From NCBI GenBank assembly GCA_024693415.1, contig JAILKX010000063.1:1-24033 (forward strand): a DNA stretch of 24,033 nt, read 5' to 3'. The position numbers and the translations under genes are program-made. Origin of the DNA: Bacilli bacterium (lineage in GTDB: Bacteria > Bacillota_I > Bacilli_A > RFN20 > CAG-826). Each line of letters opens with the position of its first letter. The first letter of the stretch is position 1. Below are positions 1-6,405 of the stretch, in pieces. A model generated the notes under the pieces. That model did no database searches and was not told where the DNA came from. It was given only the letters and a program-made list of their open reading frames with translations.

Positions 1-125
1 CCAATTACATCCGCTTCTTTTCTGGGGAAGGCGATCAATTCAACAACGGGGATTCCTTCTCCTATGTTTTCTCTGTCCTTTCTTGCGACGCAAATAGCGC
101 CAAGATCCAAATCCGCAAAATTTGA
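1..125 (+). CDS. C-terminal end of an unidentified protein (partial)
   Basis: An open frame enters from the left edge (first full codon at 3) and stops at TGA 123-125, giving about 40 residues that end in an alternating beta-strand pattern (YVFSVLSCDANSAKIQIRKI). This looks like the last strands of a beta-sandwich domain, but the family cannot be told. Codons end mostly in C or T, as in the neighbouring genes. The exactly antisense frame is also open and gives a protein-like string (LDLGAICVARKDRENIGEG), but its third positions are poorer in G/C and it lacks a ribosome site. The plus frame is therefore preferred, with real doubt. It would be convergent with the HD-GYP gene. Confidence 0.45.
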   Translation, partial: NYIRFFSGEGDQFNNGDSFSYVFSVLSCDANSAKIQIRKI

Positions 126-223
126 TTGTCTACGCTTTTAAAACAAAGCGGCCAAAGCCTAAAAAGCCTAATATTCTATATTAATATACGGGTTTTGCGC
201 CGTTTTTGGTTGCGGTTGCGTTC

Positions 224-243
224 AAAAAGGAAAGCTTATTCCT
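224..243 (-). terminator. Weak terminator of the HD-GYP gene
   Basis: Read on the minus strand, the stop codon sits inside a small hairpin: stem AGGAA/TTCCT (239-243 with 228-232), loop of six, then four T. The 5-bp stem is short. The 126-223 gap beyond it holds AT-rich sequence and the perfect palindrome TATATTAATATA (177-188), with no gene seen. Confidence 0.35.
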
Positions 244-1972
244 CGTCTTTGTAGACCGAGGCGATTTTCTTAAAATCCTCGAATCGCTTTTGGAAGGCCT
301 CGACGATCCTAGGCGAGAATTGGGTGCCCGAGCACCTGACGATTTCCTCATACGCCTGTTCAATCGTCCAAGCGTTTTTATAACACCTTTTGCTTACGAG
401 TGCGTCGAAGACGTCCGCGACCGAGGTGATTTGGGCCTCGACTGGGATCTCGTTTTCCTTCAGGTGGTGGGTATAGCCTTTGCCATCCCATCTTTCGTGA
501 TGGTATTGGGCGATTAAGGCGCCAAGCTGCATGATGTTGCCAGGAACCCCTTTTAACAGCTTTCCGCCATAATCGACGTGTTCCTGCATGATCTTATATT
601 CCTCGTCGGTGAATCTCCCCGGCTTATGGAGGATGCTTTCGTCCACCATGATCTTACCGACGTCATGAAGCATGGACGCAATCCTGATGTCGTGGATATG
701 ATTTTCCTCAAACCCGAGTTCCTCGGCGAGGATGGCGCTATATTCGCCAACCCTCTTGACGTGGTTGCCGGATTCGCCCGATTTATTGGAAAGGATCGTG
801 GCGAAGTTCTCGGAGATGCTATCTTGCTGAAGGATCAGCTGTTGCAAGGTCTCCTGAACCTTCGAGGCCATCGTGTTGAAGGAATCGGTCACTTCCGTGA
901 TTTCGTCGTTGGCCATGTTGGGCACCTTCATGTCGTAGTTGCCCTCTGCGACTTCCTTGGCAGCCGCGGATAGCCTTTTGATGCGGTTGACTTCCCTTGC
1001 GGAAAGAAGGAAGGCGACCAAAGCCGAGAAGATAATGGATATCGCGATGATTAGGACCGAGAAGATCACGTTGGCGTTTATCGATTTGTCTAAGGAAGTG
1101 TGATTAATGAAGGCAACATACTTCCAACCCCTGGAGGAGACGCTAGAAGAATAGGCGGTATAGTTGGTTTCCAGGTTCAGGCCCGATTTTAGGCTAGGGG
1201 CATCGTTGGCGACCCTCTCGTCCACCGAGTCCAACCCAGAGCTTATGGATAAAACGGTTTGGTTGTTTTCGTCGAATAGGAGCATGCCTTCGTCTTGATA
1301 GGCGGTGGAGACGACGCAGTCTAGGAAATAGTTGCGGTTGAAACCATATTCGATATAGCCGACAACGCCCATGTCATAGACGTCATCGACGCCATAGTTG
1401 ATTAACGCCTTCCAAACATAGAGGGAATTGTCTACGAAGAACCAATAGGAATTGCCCGGATGTTTCGTTAATTCGTTATAGCGTTCGGTTGTGCATTCGA
1501 TTACGCTGGCGGAAGTATGGAATAAACGGTTCGCGATGGGGCTTTTTGCATCGATATAGGGTGAATACATCGTCGCCGAGGAGATGATGTCGTCGGTGAT
1601 GATCAAATAGTCCATGGCGCCGATGATGGTGGAACCATCCCCCGTTAGTCCGGATCCAGACATCGCCGCCTTGAGGTTTTTCGCGGATGTGGAATCGGTT
1701 GAGGCGGTCGTGATGGAATTGGCGAAAACGCTGTTGTAGCCGATTTGGTTGGCAAGAAGCTTCATCGAGGTATCTAGCGAATTGACGGTGTTTTCTAAGG
1801 CAAGAGTGGCGTTGACGGAAACGCTTGAGAGGTTATTTGCCGCCGTTTCATGGGCGCTAGAGGCACTGGAAACGGTCAAAGTAACGCCCAAAGCCGATAC
1901 CGCTAAGGCGATTGTCGCCGTCGACATGATGGCGAGTTTGACGCGAATGGAGAACCTGAACTTGCTTGCCAT
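236..1972 (-). CDS. Membrane HD-GYP c-di-GMP phosphodiesterase receptor
   Basis: This 578-residue sensor starts at MASKF. TM1 lies at about 11-34, an extracellular dCache-like domain at 35-300, TM2 at about 303-323, HAMP at 325-375 and the HD-GYP domain at about 400-565. Metal and catalytic residues are present: H404, HD at 436-437, H465 and HH at 491-492. HD-GYP enzymes hydrolyse cyclic di-GMP. The signature reads GYT rather than GYP (499-501), a conservative variant. An upstream TTG in frame (1990) overlaps an extended -10 box, so ATG 1972 is chosen; it has no Shine-Dalgarno site and the message looks leaderless. The gene is divergent from a solute-binding lipoprotein 45 bases away, which may present the ligand sensed by the outer domain (inference). 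No GGDEF cyclase lies in the window. Confidence 0.93.
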   Translation of the reverse strand: MASKFRFSIRVKLAIMSTATIALAVSALGVTLTVSSASSAHETAANNLSSVSVNATLALENTVNSLDTSMKLLANQIGYNSVFANSITTASTDSTSAKNLKAAMSGSGLTGDGSTIIGAMDYLIITDDIISSATMYSPYIDAKSPIANRLFHTSASVIECTTERYNELTKHPGNSYWFFVDNSLYVWKALINYGVDDVYDMGVVGYIEYGFNRNYFLDCVVSTAYQDEGMLLFDENNQTVLSISSGLDSVDERVANDAPSLKSGLNLETNYTAYSSSVSSRGWKYVAFINHTSLDKSINANVIFSVLIIAISIIFSALVAFLLSAREVNRIKRLSAAAKEVAEGNYDMKVPNMANDEITEVTDSFNTMASKVQETLQQLILQQDSISENFATILSNKSGESGNHVKRVGEYSAILAEELGFEENHIHDIRIASMLHDVGKIMVDESILHKPGRFTDEEYKIMQEHVDYGGKLLKGVPGNIMQLGALIAQYHHERWDGKGYTHHLKENEIPVEAQITSVADVFDALVSKRCYKNAWTIEQAYEEIVRCSGTQFSPRIVEAFQKRFEDFKKIASVYKDEE

Positions 1973-1980
1973 GCATTGAT

Positions 1981-1989
1981 ATTCTATCA
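1981..1989 (-). promoter_or_regulatory. Extended -10 of the HD-GYP gene
   Basis: The minus strand reads TGATAGAAT, a textbook TGn extended -10 with TAGAAT as hexamer. It ends 8 bases before ATG 1972, so transcription should begin at or within a base or two of the start codon. No good -35 is visible. Confidence 0.6.
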
Positions 1990-2002
1990 AATCGCGTAAA
2001 AA

Positions 2003-2011
2003 TGATAATAT
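2003..2011 (+). promoter_or_regulatory. Extended -10 of the solute-binding protein gene
   Basis: TGATAATAT ends 6 bases before GTG 2018, which predicts a leaderless message. The same nonamer precedes the flavodoxin gene at 19687-19695. It lies only 13 bases from the divergent -10 of the HD-GYP gene, so both polymerases would compete for the same DNA. Confidence 0.6.
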
Positions 2012-2017
2012 ACTCTC

Positions 2018-3505
2018 GTGCGATACCTCGAAGCGAAACTAATAGTCCTCTCCGCCTTCCTTTTGTCCGGTTGTTCCGGCAGTTTTAAGGTCAGCATCTC
2101 CGTTCCTTCCTCTGAGGACCCGAATCCTAATTCCATCATAAAAGAGAAAGTGTCCATTGACTTTTTATGTATGGTCGACGGCGGTTATTACTCTTTGTTA
2201 GAGGAGATGGTGCAGAAGTTCATGGAAGAAGAGCCCAACGTAGACGTCAGGCTTTCCAACCCTTTGGGCTCAGGCAACTACAACACCCTAGAAAAAACGA
2301 TCGTCGCCGGATTCTTCAAAGAGGATTACCCCGATATCGTCCAATGTTATCCCGACAACGTCGTCAAATACCTCGATAGGGGCTATGTCGTCGACGTTTC
2401 CACCTACATGAATAACGATAAATACGGAATCGAGGGGGACAATTACATCTCCTCCTTCCTTGACGAAGGCTCTTCCTATAGCGCTAAGGGAACCTATTCC
2501 CTGCCGTTTTGCAAATCCACAGAACTTCTTTATTACAACGCCGACGTCTTACTTGGCCTAGATCTAAGCGCAACCGATAGTTCAATCAACGGAGGCAAAC
2601 CCCTTGACGCCAATTATCTCGATAATCTGACCTGGGAAGAATTGTTTGGGAAGCTTTGCCCCGCCATCAAAACCCATAATAGCGCCTTAAGCGACGAGAA
2701 TAAGATCTATCAAGATAGCGAAGACTCCGGCATCTTCACCTATGATTCCGACGAGAACTTCTTCATCACGCTCGCAAACCAATATGGCTATGGCTATACA
2801 AGCTTCGATAGCAATGGCAAAGGCAGCATCGATTATGACAATTCCGGCATGAAGTCGTTGGTTTCGACCCTATATGAGGCAAAGAATAACGGCTACTTGC
2901 AAACCAGAAACACCTATAACGATTATGTTTCCTATCTGTTCCAGTCTAGGAAGGCCTTATTTACGGTCTCCTCAACCGCGGGCTTAAGTTATAACTTTGT
3001 TAGCGAACACGACCAAAAGAGCAAAGGCCTTACCCCCTTCTCCATCGGGGTTGCCAAAATCCCCCATTCCGAGGGAAGGGCCTATTCCTCCATCAACCAA
3101 GGACCTTCCGTCTGCGTTTTGGACCACCATGACGAAAACCGTTCCCTGGCATCGTATCTACTTTGGAAATTCCTCACCAACGAGACCAACGCCACCTCTT
3201 GGGCGCTAGCCACCGGCTATATCGGCGTTAGGGATAGCGTCTATTCAAGCAGCGAATACAAATCCGCCATCACGGTTGGCAAAGATAGCGACATCTATAC
3301 CCGCGGCGCCGCGGATAACCTCAAAAAGATCGCCGACGTCAAAGACCTTACCTACAATACCGCCGTTTTCCGTGGCTCTAGCAACGCTAGAAGCAATGTC
3401 GGCAAACTTATGAAGGCCTGCCTTACTAGCGAAGACTTAGCTAACGAAATCGATTCGCTATTCGCCGCTTCGGTTGCGAATACAAAAGAATATTTGGGCA
3501 ATTAA
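2018..3505 (+). CDS. Extracellular solute-binding lipoprotein (ABC family 1-like)
   Basis: This 495-residue protein has a lipoprotein signal: short charged N-terminus, hydrophobic segment and lipobox LSGC with Cys19 as the lipidation site. The rest has the pattern of family 1 carbohydrate-binding proteins: a first lobe with the FxxxxPNV-like segment near residues 70-80 (VQKFMEEEPNVDVRL), Tyr/Trp-rich binding segments and a late segment with the LWKFLTNETNATSWA pattern typical of these receptors. The start is GTG 2018, because the lipoprotein signal begins there and no upstream start fits. No permease or ATPase gene is adjacent, so it is an orphan receptor here; the divergent HD-GYP sensor is the obvious candidate partner. 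It could equally serve a transporter encoded elsewhere. Confidence 0.85.
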   Translation: MRYLEAKLIVLSAFLLSGCSGSFKVSISVPSSEDPNPNSIIKEKVSIDFLCMVDGGYYSLLEEMVQKFMEEEPNVDVRLSNPLGSGNYNTLEKTIVAGFFKEDYPDIVQCYPDNVVKYLDRGYVVDVSTYMNNDKYGIEGDNYISSFLDEGSSYSAKGTYSLPFCKSTELLYYNADVLLGLDLSATDSSINGGKPLDANYLDNLTWEELFGKLCPAIKTHNSALSDENKIYQDSEDSGIFTYDSDENFFITLANQYGYGYTSFDSNGKGSIDYDNSGMKSLVSTLYEAKNNGYLQTRNTYNDYVSYLFQSRKALFTVSSTAGLSYNFVSEHDQKSKGLTPFSIGVAKIPHSEGRAYSSINQGPSVCVLDHHDENRSLASYLLWKFLTNETNATSWALATGYIGVRDSVYSSSEYKSAITVGKDSDIYTRGAADNLKKIADVKDLTYNTAVFRGSSNARSNVGKLMKACLTSEDLANEIDSLFAASVANTKEYLGN

Positions 3506-3509
3506 TTTA

Positions 3510-3563
3510 GGCGAGTTCTCGCCGTTATCCATATTTTCTAGTATAGGCTTTATGCCTATTTTT
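3510..3563 (+). terminator. Terminator region of the solute-binding protein gene
   Basis: Two hairpins follow the stop. The first is the perfect palindrome GGCGAGTTCTCGCC (3510-3523). The second, ATAGGC-TTTAT-GCCTAT (3543-3559) followed by TTTT, is the likely intrinsic terminator. The remaining bases to 3695 are AT-rich and show no gene. Confidence 0.7.
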
Positions 3564-3695
3564 CTAACAAAAACCACGGCAAAACCCCATATTTTTCTTT
3601 GTTTTTCGAATTAAAGACGTTCAATAACCTATTTTCTTTCCTAATATTTATTGCCCATAGGTTACCTTATTGCCCTACCCACTCCTAAGCGAAGG

Positions 3696-3701
3696 TATAA
3701 T
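3696..3701 (+). promoter_or_regulatory. -10 box of the MBL-fold gene
   Basis: A perfect TATAAT ends 10 bases before ATG 3712. It overlaps the in-frame ATG at 3700, which is therefore unlikely to be the translation start. A weak -35 (TTGCCC, 3670-3675) sits 20 bases upstream. Confidence 0.6.
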
Positions 3702-3711
3702 GGTTTTGAAA

Positions 3712-4494
3712 ATGAAAGTCGTTGCCCTAGTCGAAAATACCACCAAGCTGGATTGTCCCGTCGAACACGGCCTTAGCCTATATATCGAAACGAAAAGACA
3801 CCGCATCCTTTTCGATACGGGGCAAGGAAGGCTATTCGAAGAAAACGCGAAAAGATTTGGGGTCGACCTTTCATTGGTTGATCTTTGTATCCTTTCCCAC
3901 GGCCATTATGACCATGGTGGCGGACTATATTTGTTCCATAAGATCAACCCTAACGCCCCCATTTATCTTTCTTCCCATGCCTTTGAGCCCCATTACCATG
4001 GTAGCGATCGTTATATTGGGCTTAACCAGGATTTCCTTGAAGACCCTTCCTTTAGAAGCCGTTTGGTCTATGTCGATGGGTCCTTGGCAATCGATGACGA
4101 GCTTGAGATCCTTCCTCCTAAAGGAGAAAAGCGGGTAGAGGTTGATGACGATAACCTTTTGGTAAAAGAAAATAACGCCTTTGTCCCAGACGATTTTAGG
4201 CATGAGCACTATCTTCTTATCAAAGAAGGAGGCAAAAGAGTCTTAATAAGCGGTTGTTCCCATCAAGGGGTAATCAATATTGCCTCCTGGTATAAGCCGG
4301 ATGTCCTAATCGGCGGCTTCCATATTAGGCATCATGAACTAAACGAAGGACTTGTGGCCTTCGGGAAGATGCTTAACGAATACGATACGGTTTATTACAC
4401 CTGCCACTGCACTGGCGTAGAACAATACGAATACCTCTTTAAGCATATGGATAAGCTACATTATCTAAGCGAGGGAGAGGTCATTGAGTTATAG
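3712..4494 (+). CDS. MBL-fold metallohydrolase (dihydropterin-synthase-like group)
   Basis: This 260-residue metallo-beta-lactamase-fold protein carries the metal motif LSHGHYDHGGG (H63, H65, D67, H68), the later SGCSHQG segment with a metal His, and C-terminal GGFHI and YTCHCTG segments. This arrangement is typical of the group named after the archaeal 7,8-dihydropterin-6-methyl-4-(ribofuranosyl)aminobenzene 5'-phosphate synthase (COG1237). In bacteria the substrate is generally unknown. It is predicted to be a soluble cytoplasmic enzyme. The start was set at MKVVALVENTT because that is where the family begins and where the promoter places it. The next gene follows after three bases to its GTG, or nine to the preferred ATG, so the two are likely one transcript. 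Confidence 0.88.
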   Translation: MKVVALVENTTKLDCPVEHGLSLYIETKRHRILFDTGQGRLFEENAKRFGVDLSLVDLCILSHGHYDHGGGLYLFHKINPNAPIYLSSHAFEPHYHGSDRYIGLNQDFLEDPSFRSRLVYVDGSLAIDDELEILPPKGEKRVEVDDDNLLVKENNAFVPDDFRHEHYLLIKEGGKRVLISGCSHQGVINIASWYKPDVLIGGFHIRHHELNEGLVAFGKMLNEYDTVYYTCHCTGVEQYEYLFKHMDKLHYLSEGEVIEL

Positions 4495-4503
4495 GGCGTG
4501 ATT

Positions 4504-5181
4504 ATGTTCGGAGAGAATTGCTTCAAGGGAAAGACGATGAAGGCCGATAGGCTTTTATCCTATGGCTTTAAGATGATAGACGGGCGTTATGTCTATAAGA
4601 CAACCATTATGGATGGCGCCTTCGATTTCATGGTTTGTTTCGATGAAAAGGGCACTCTTTCCACCAAAATGTGGGAAAGGGAACTCGACGAGGAATATGT
4701 TTTATACAAAGTGGAAAATGCCTCCGGGAATTTTGTTGGCGAAGTTAGGGAAGCCTCGGAAGCCGTTTTGAAGGACATCGCGGCCAATTGCTTCATCGTG
4801 GAAGCCTTCAAAGGCGAGCAGGCCCATATGATAGTCGAGTATATCAAAAGGACATATGGAGACGATCCGGAGTTCCTTTGGGAGAAATACCCCGACTTTG
4901 GCATATGGAGAGTCAAAAGCAATTCCAAGTGGTATGGCCTAATCATGCCCGTTAGCAAAAGGAAGTTCGGCATCGATTCGGACGAGGTCGTCGAGGTCAT
5001 GAATCTAACCGCGGCCATTGAAGATATCCCAAACATTGTGGACAACAAAACCTTTTTCCCAACCTATCACATGAGCAAGAAAAGCTGGTTCAGCGCCTTC
5101 CTGGATGGAAGCGCCCCAATCCAAAGGATATTCGCCTTGATCGACAAAAGCAGGGAAATCACTGCTAAAAAACATAAATAA
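4504..5181 (+). CDS. MmcQ/YjbR family protein with N-terminal extra domain
   Basis: The C-terminal half (about residues 110-215) matches the YjbR/MmcQ fold: FLWEKYPDFGIWRV, then the core KWYGLIMPVSKRKFG, and the late HMSKKSWFSAFLDG segment. The N-terminal 95 residues form the extra domain seen in Firmicutes members, beginning with an MF..N-like segment and LLSYGF. That domain boundary favours ATG 4504 (a TAGGG lies 7 bases upstream) over ATG 4537, although 4537 has a nicer AGGGA site and GTG 4498 is also possible. YjbR proteins are often labelled DNA-binding because of their fold, but no biochemical role is firmly known. It is transcribed with the MBL-fold gene. Confidence 0.85.
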   Translation: MFGENCFKGKTMKADRLLSYGFKMIDGRYVYKTTIMDGAFDFMVCFDEKGTLSTKMWERELDEEYVLYKVENASGNFVGEVREASEAVLKDIAANCFIVEAFKGEQAHMIVEYIKRTYGDDPEFLWEKYPDFGIWRVKSNSKWYGLIMPVSKRKFGIDSDEVVEVMNLTAAIEDIPNIVDNKTFFPTYHMSKKSWFSAFLDGSAPIQRIFALIDKSREITAKKHK

Positions 5182-5193
5182 ACGATGTATGGG

Positions 5194-5222
5194 TGCCCTG
5201 ATTTTCAAAAATAGGGCATTTT
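5194..5222 (+). terminator. Intrinsic terminator after the MBL-YjbR pair
   Basis: Stem TGCCCT/AGGGCA (5194-5199 with 5213-5218), extendable through ATTTT/AAAAT with a one-base bulge, followed by TTTT. A second weaker hairpin (GCCGC 5236-5240 with GCGGC 5257-5261, then TTT) follows. Confidence 0.75.
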
Positions 5223-5273
5223 AAATTATCTTTAGGCCGCTAGAAACAAGAAGAAGGCGGCTTTGATTGTTTA

Positions 5274-5302
5274 TTGATAGAGTTTTGCTTCGAGTCTAAG
5301 AT
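5274..5302 (+). promoter_or_regulatory. Promoter of the phosphopantetheinyl transferase gene
   Basis: TTGATA (5274-5279), a 17-base spacer and TAAGAT (5297-5302) form the best two-box promoter in the window. The -10 ends 9 bases before ATG 5312 and no Shine-Dalgarno site fits, so the message is predicted to be leaderless or nearly so. Confidence 0.65.
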
Positions 5303-5311
5303 ATTTTTAAC

Positions 5312-5908
5312 ATGGTAAAAATATATTTCCTCAACGTCTCGACCCTTGATACCGATGTTTTGGCGTCCTCGAAATATATTTCTGATATAGAATTATCCGA
5401 ACTATCCAAATATAAGGCTAAGGAAGCGCGTGAGGAAAAACTCGCCTCTACTTACCTAAAGAACAAATATATCGGCGAATATCGTGTCGGCGAAAGGGGC
5501 AAGCCCCTATCGGACAAAATGTATTTCAACGTTAGCCATAGCCATGGCTTCGTGGCCCTGGCCATAGGCGAGGATTCCCATATAGGGATCGATATAGAGA
5601 AGATTAGGCCCATAAAGGAGGACTTAAAGAAATTCGTTTCTAGCGAAGAGGAATTCGCCTTGGCTAAAGACGATTCGACTTTCTTTGAGATCTGGACCAG
5701 CAAAGAGGCTTTGCTAAAGGCTATGGGAAACGGGATCGACCGCCGCCTTCCTTCCGTCCCAGGGCTTCCGCTAAACGGGATGAGGGAACTAGATGGGGAA
5801 AGGTTCCTAAGCAAAACATTCCATTATGAAGACTATGTCATCACCGTTACCGTCATGGGCGAAAAGCCCTTTGAGATAGAGATGATAAAGGAGATCGTTA
5901 AGAGTTAA
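5312..5908 (+). CDS. 4'-phosphopantetheinyl transferase, Sfp-type
   Basis: This 198-residue enzyme should transfer the phosphopantetheine arm of coenzyme A to a serine of a carrier protein. Family motifs appear in order: GKP (63-65), the NVSHSHG segment (H76, H78), the metal-binding GIDIE (D94, E96) and FEIWTSKEALLKAMG (W128, K131, E132). Length is close to that of short Sfp-like members. No carrier protein, polyketide, peptide synthetase or fatty-acid gene lies nearby, so its partner is unknown. It stands alone between terminators, with its own promoter. Confidence 0.92.
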   Translation: MVKIYFLNVSTLDTDVLASSKYISDIELSELSKYKAKEAREEKLASTYLKNKYIGEYRVGERGKPLSDKMYFNVSHSHGFVALAIGEDSHIGIDIEKIRPIKEDLKKFVSSEEEFALAKDDSTFFEIWTSKEALLKAMGNGIDRRLPSVPGLPLNGMRELDGERFLSKTFHYEDYVITVTVMGEKPFEIEMIKEIVKS

Positions 5909-5944
5909 AGACAACAAGAAACATAAAGACGAAGAACGCCGATA

Positions 5945-5975
5945 CCCATAATTCGTTAATGGGAACTAGTTTTTT
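5945..5975 (+). terminator. Possible terminator after the phosphopantetheinyl transferase
   Basis: Stem CCCAT/ATGGG (5945-5949 with 5959-5963), with inner AA/TT pairing around TTCG, followed after seven bases by six T. The spacing makes it less than ideal. Confidence 0.45.
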
Positions 5976-6002
5976 GGGGGAGCCTAACCGCAAAGCGCCA
6001 TA

Positions 6003-6031
6003 TTGCCCATTAAATAGCGCGCTGATAAGAT
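6003..6031 (+). promoter_or_regulatory. Promoter of the STAS-phosphatase operon
   Basis: TTGCCC (6003-6008), a 17-base spacer and TAAGAT (6026-6031), preceded by TG at 6023-6024, make the extended -10 TGATAAGAT. The predicted leader is about 60 bases and carries an AAGGAG site (6083-6088), unlike the leaderless genes around it. Confidence 0.55.
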
Positions 6032-6096
6032 GGCATATAGGCGATTGTCCCATACGAATAATACGGTTCGATATCAATATCTAAGGAGCGATAGAA

Positions 6097-6393
6097 ATGG
6101 AAACGAAAATCAATCACGGAGATGTAATGACCATCTCCCTTACCGGCAGGCTCGACACCGTCACCTCTGCCGAGCTTTCCAAGGAATTAGAAAAAGAGGA
6201 AATCAAGGAAGGCCTAGTCATCATGGATATGAAGGACCTTGAGTATATCTCCTCCGCTGGATTGCGCTTACTCCTTTCCTTTAAGAAAAAGCTTTCTAGC
6301 GATGGGAAAAGCCTTGAGATCCATAACCTAAACGATGTTTGCAAAGAGGTTTTCCGCGTCACTGGGTTTAAGAACATCCTAACCGTAAAATAA
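6097..6393 (+). CDS. STAS-domain anti-sigma factor antagonist
   Basis: This 98-residue single STAS domain belongs to the SpoIIAA/RsbV type. The switch loop reads LEYISSAGLRLLL (about residues 48-60); Ser53, two residues before the Gly, is the probable phosphorylation site. In known partner-switching modules a HATPase kinase phosphorylates this serine and binds the unphosphorylated form, while a PP2C phosphatase reactivates it. Start ATG 6097 has AAGGAG 8 bases upstream. The phosphatase-kinase fusion gene follows after 12 bases, which strongly suggests that it acts on this protein. No sigma factor is encoded in the window, so the final target is unknown. Confidence 0.92.
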   Translation: METKINHGDVMTISLTGRLDTVTSAELSKELEKEEIKEGLVIMDMKDLEYISSAGLRLLLSFKKKLSSDGKSLEIHNLNDVCKEVFRVTGFKNILTVK

Positions 6394-6405
6394 GCCACCC
6401 ATACC

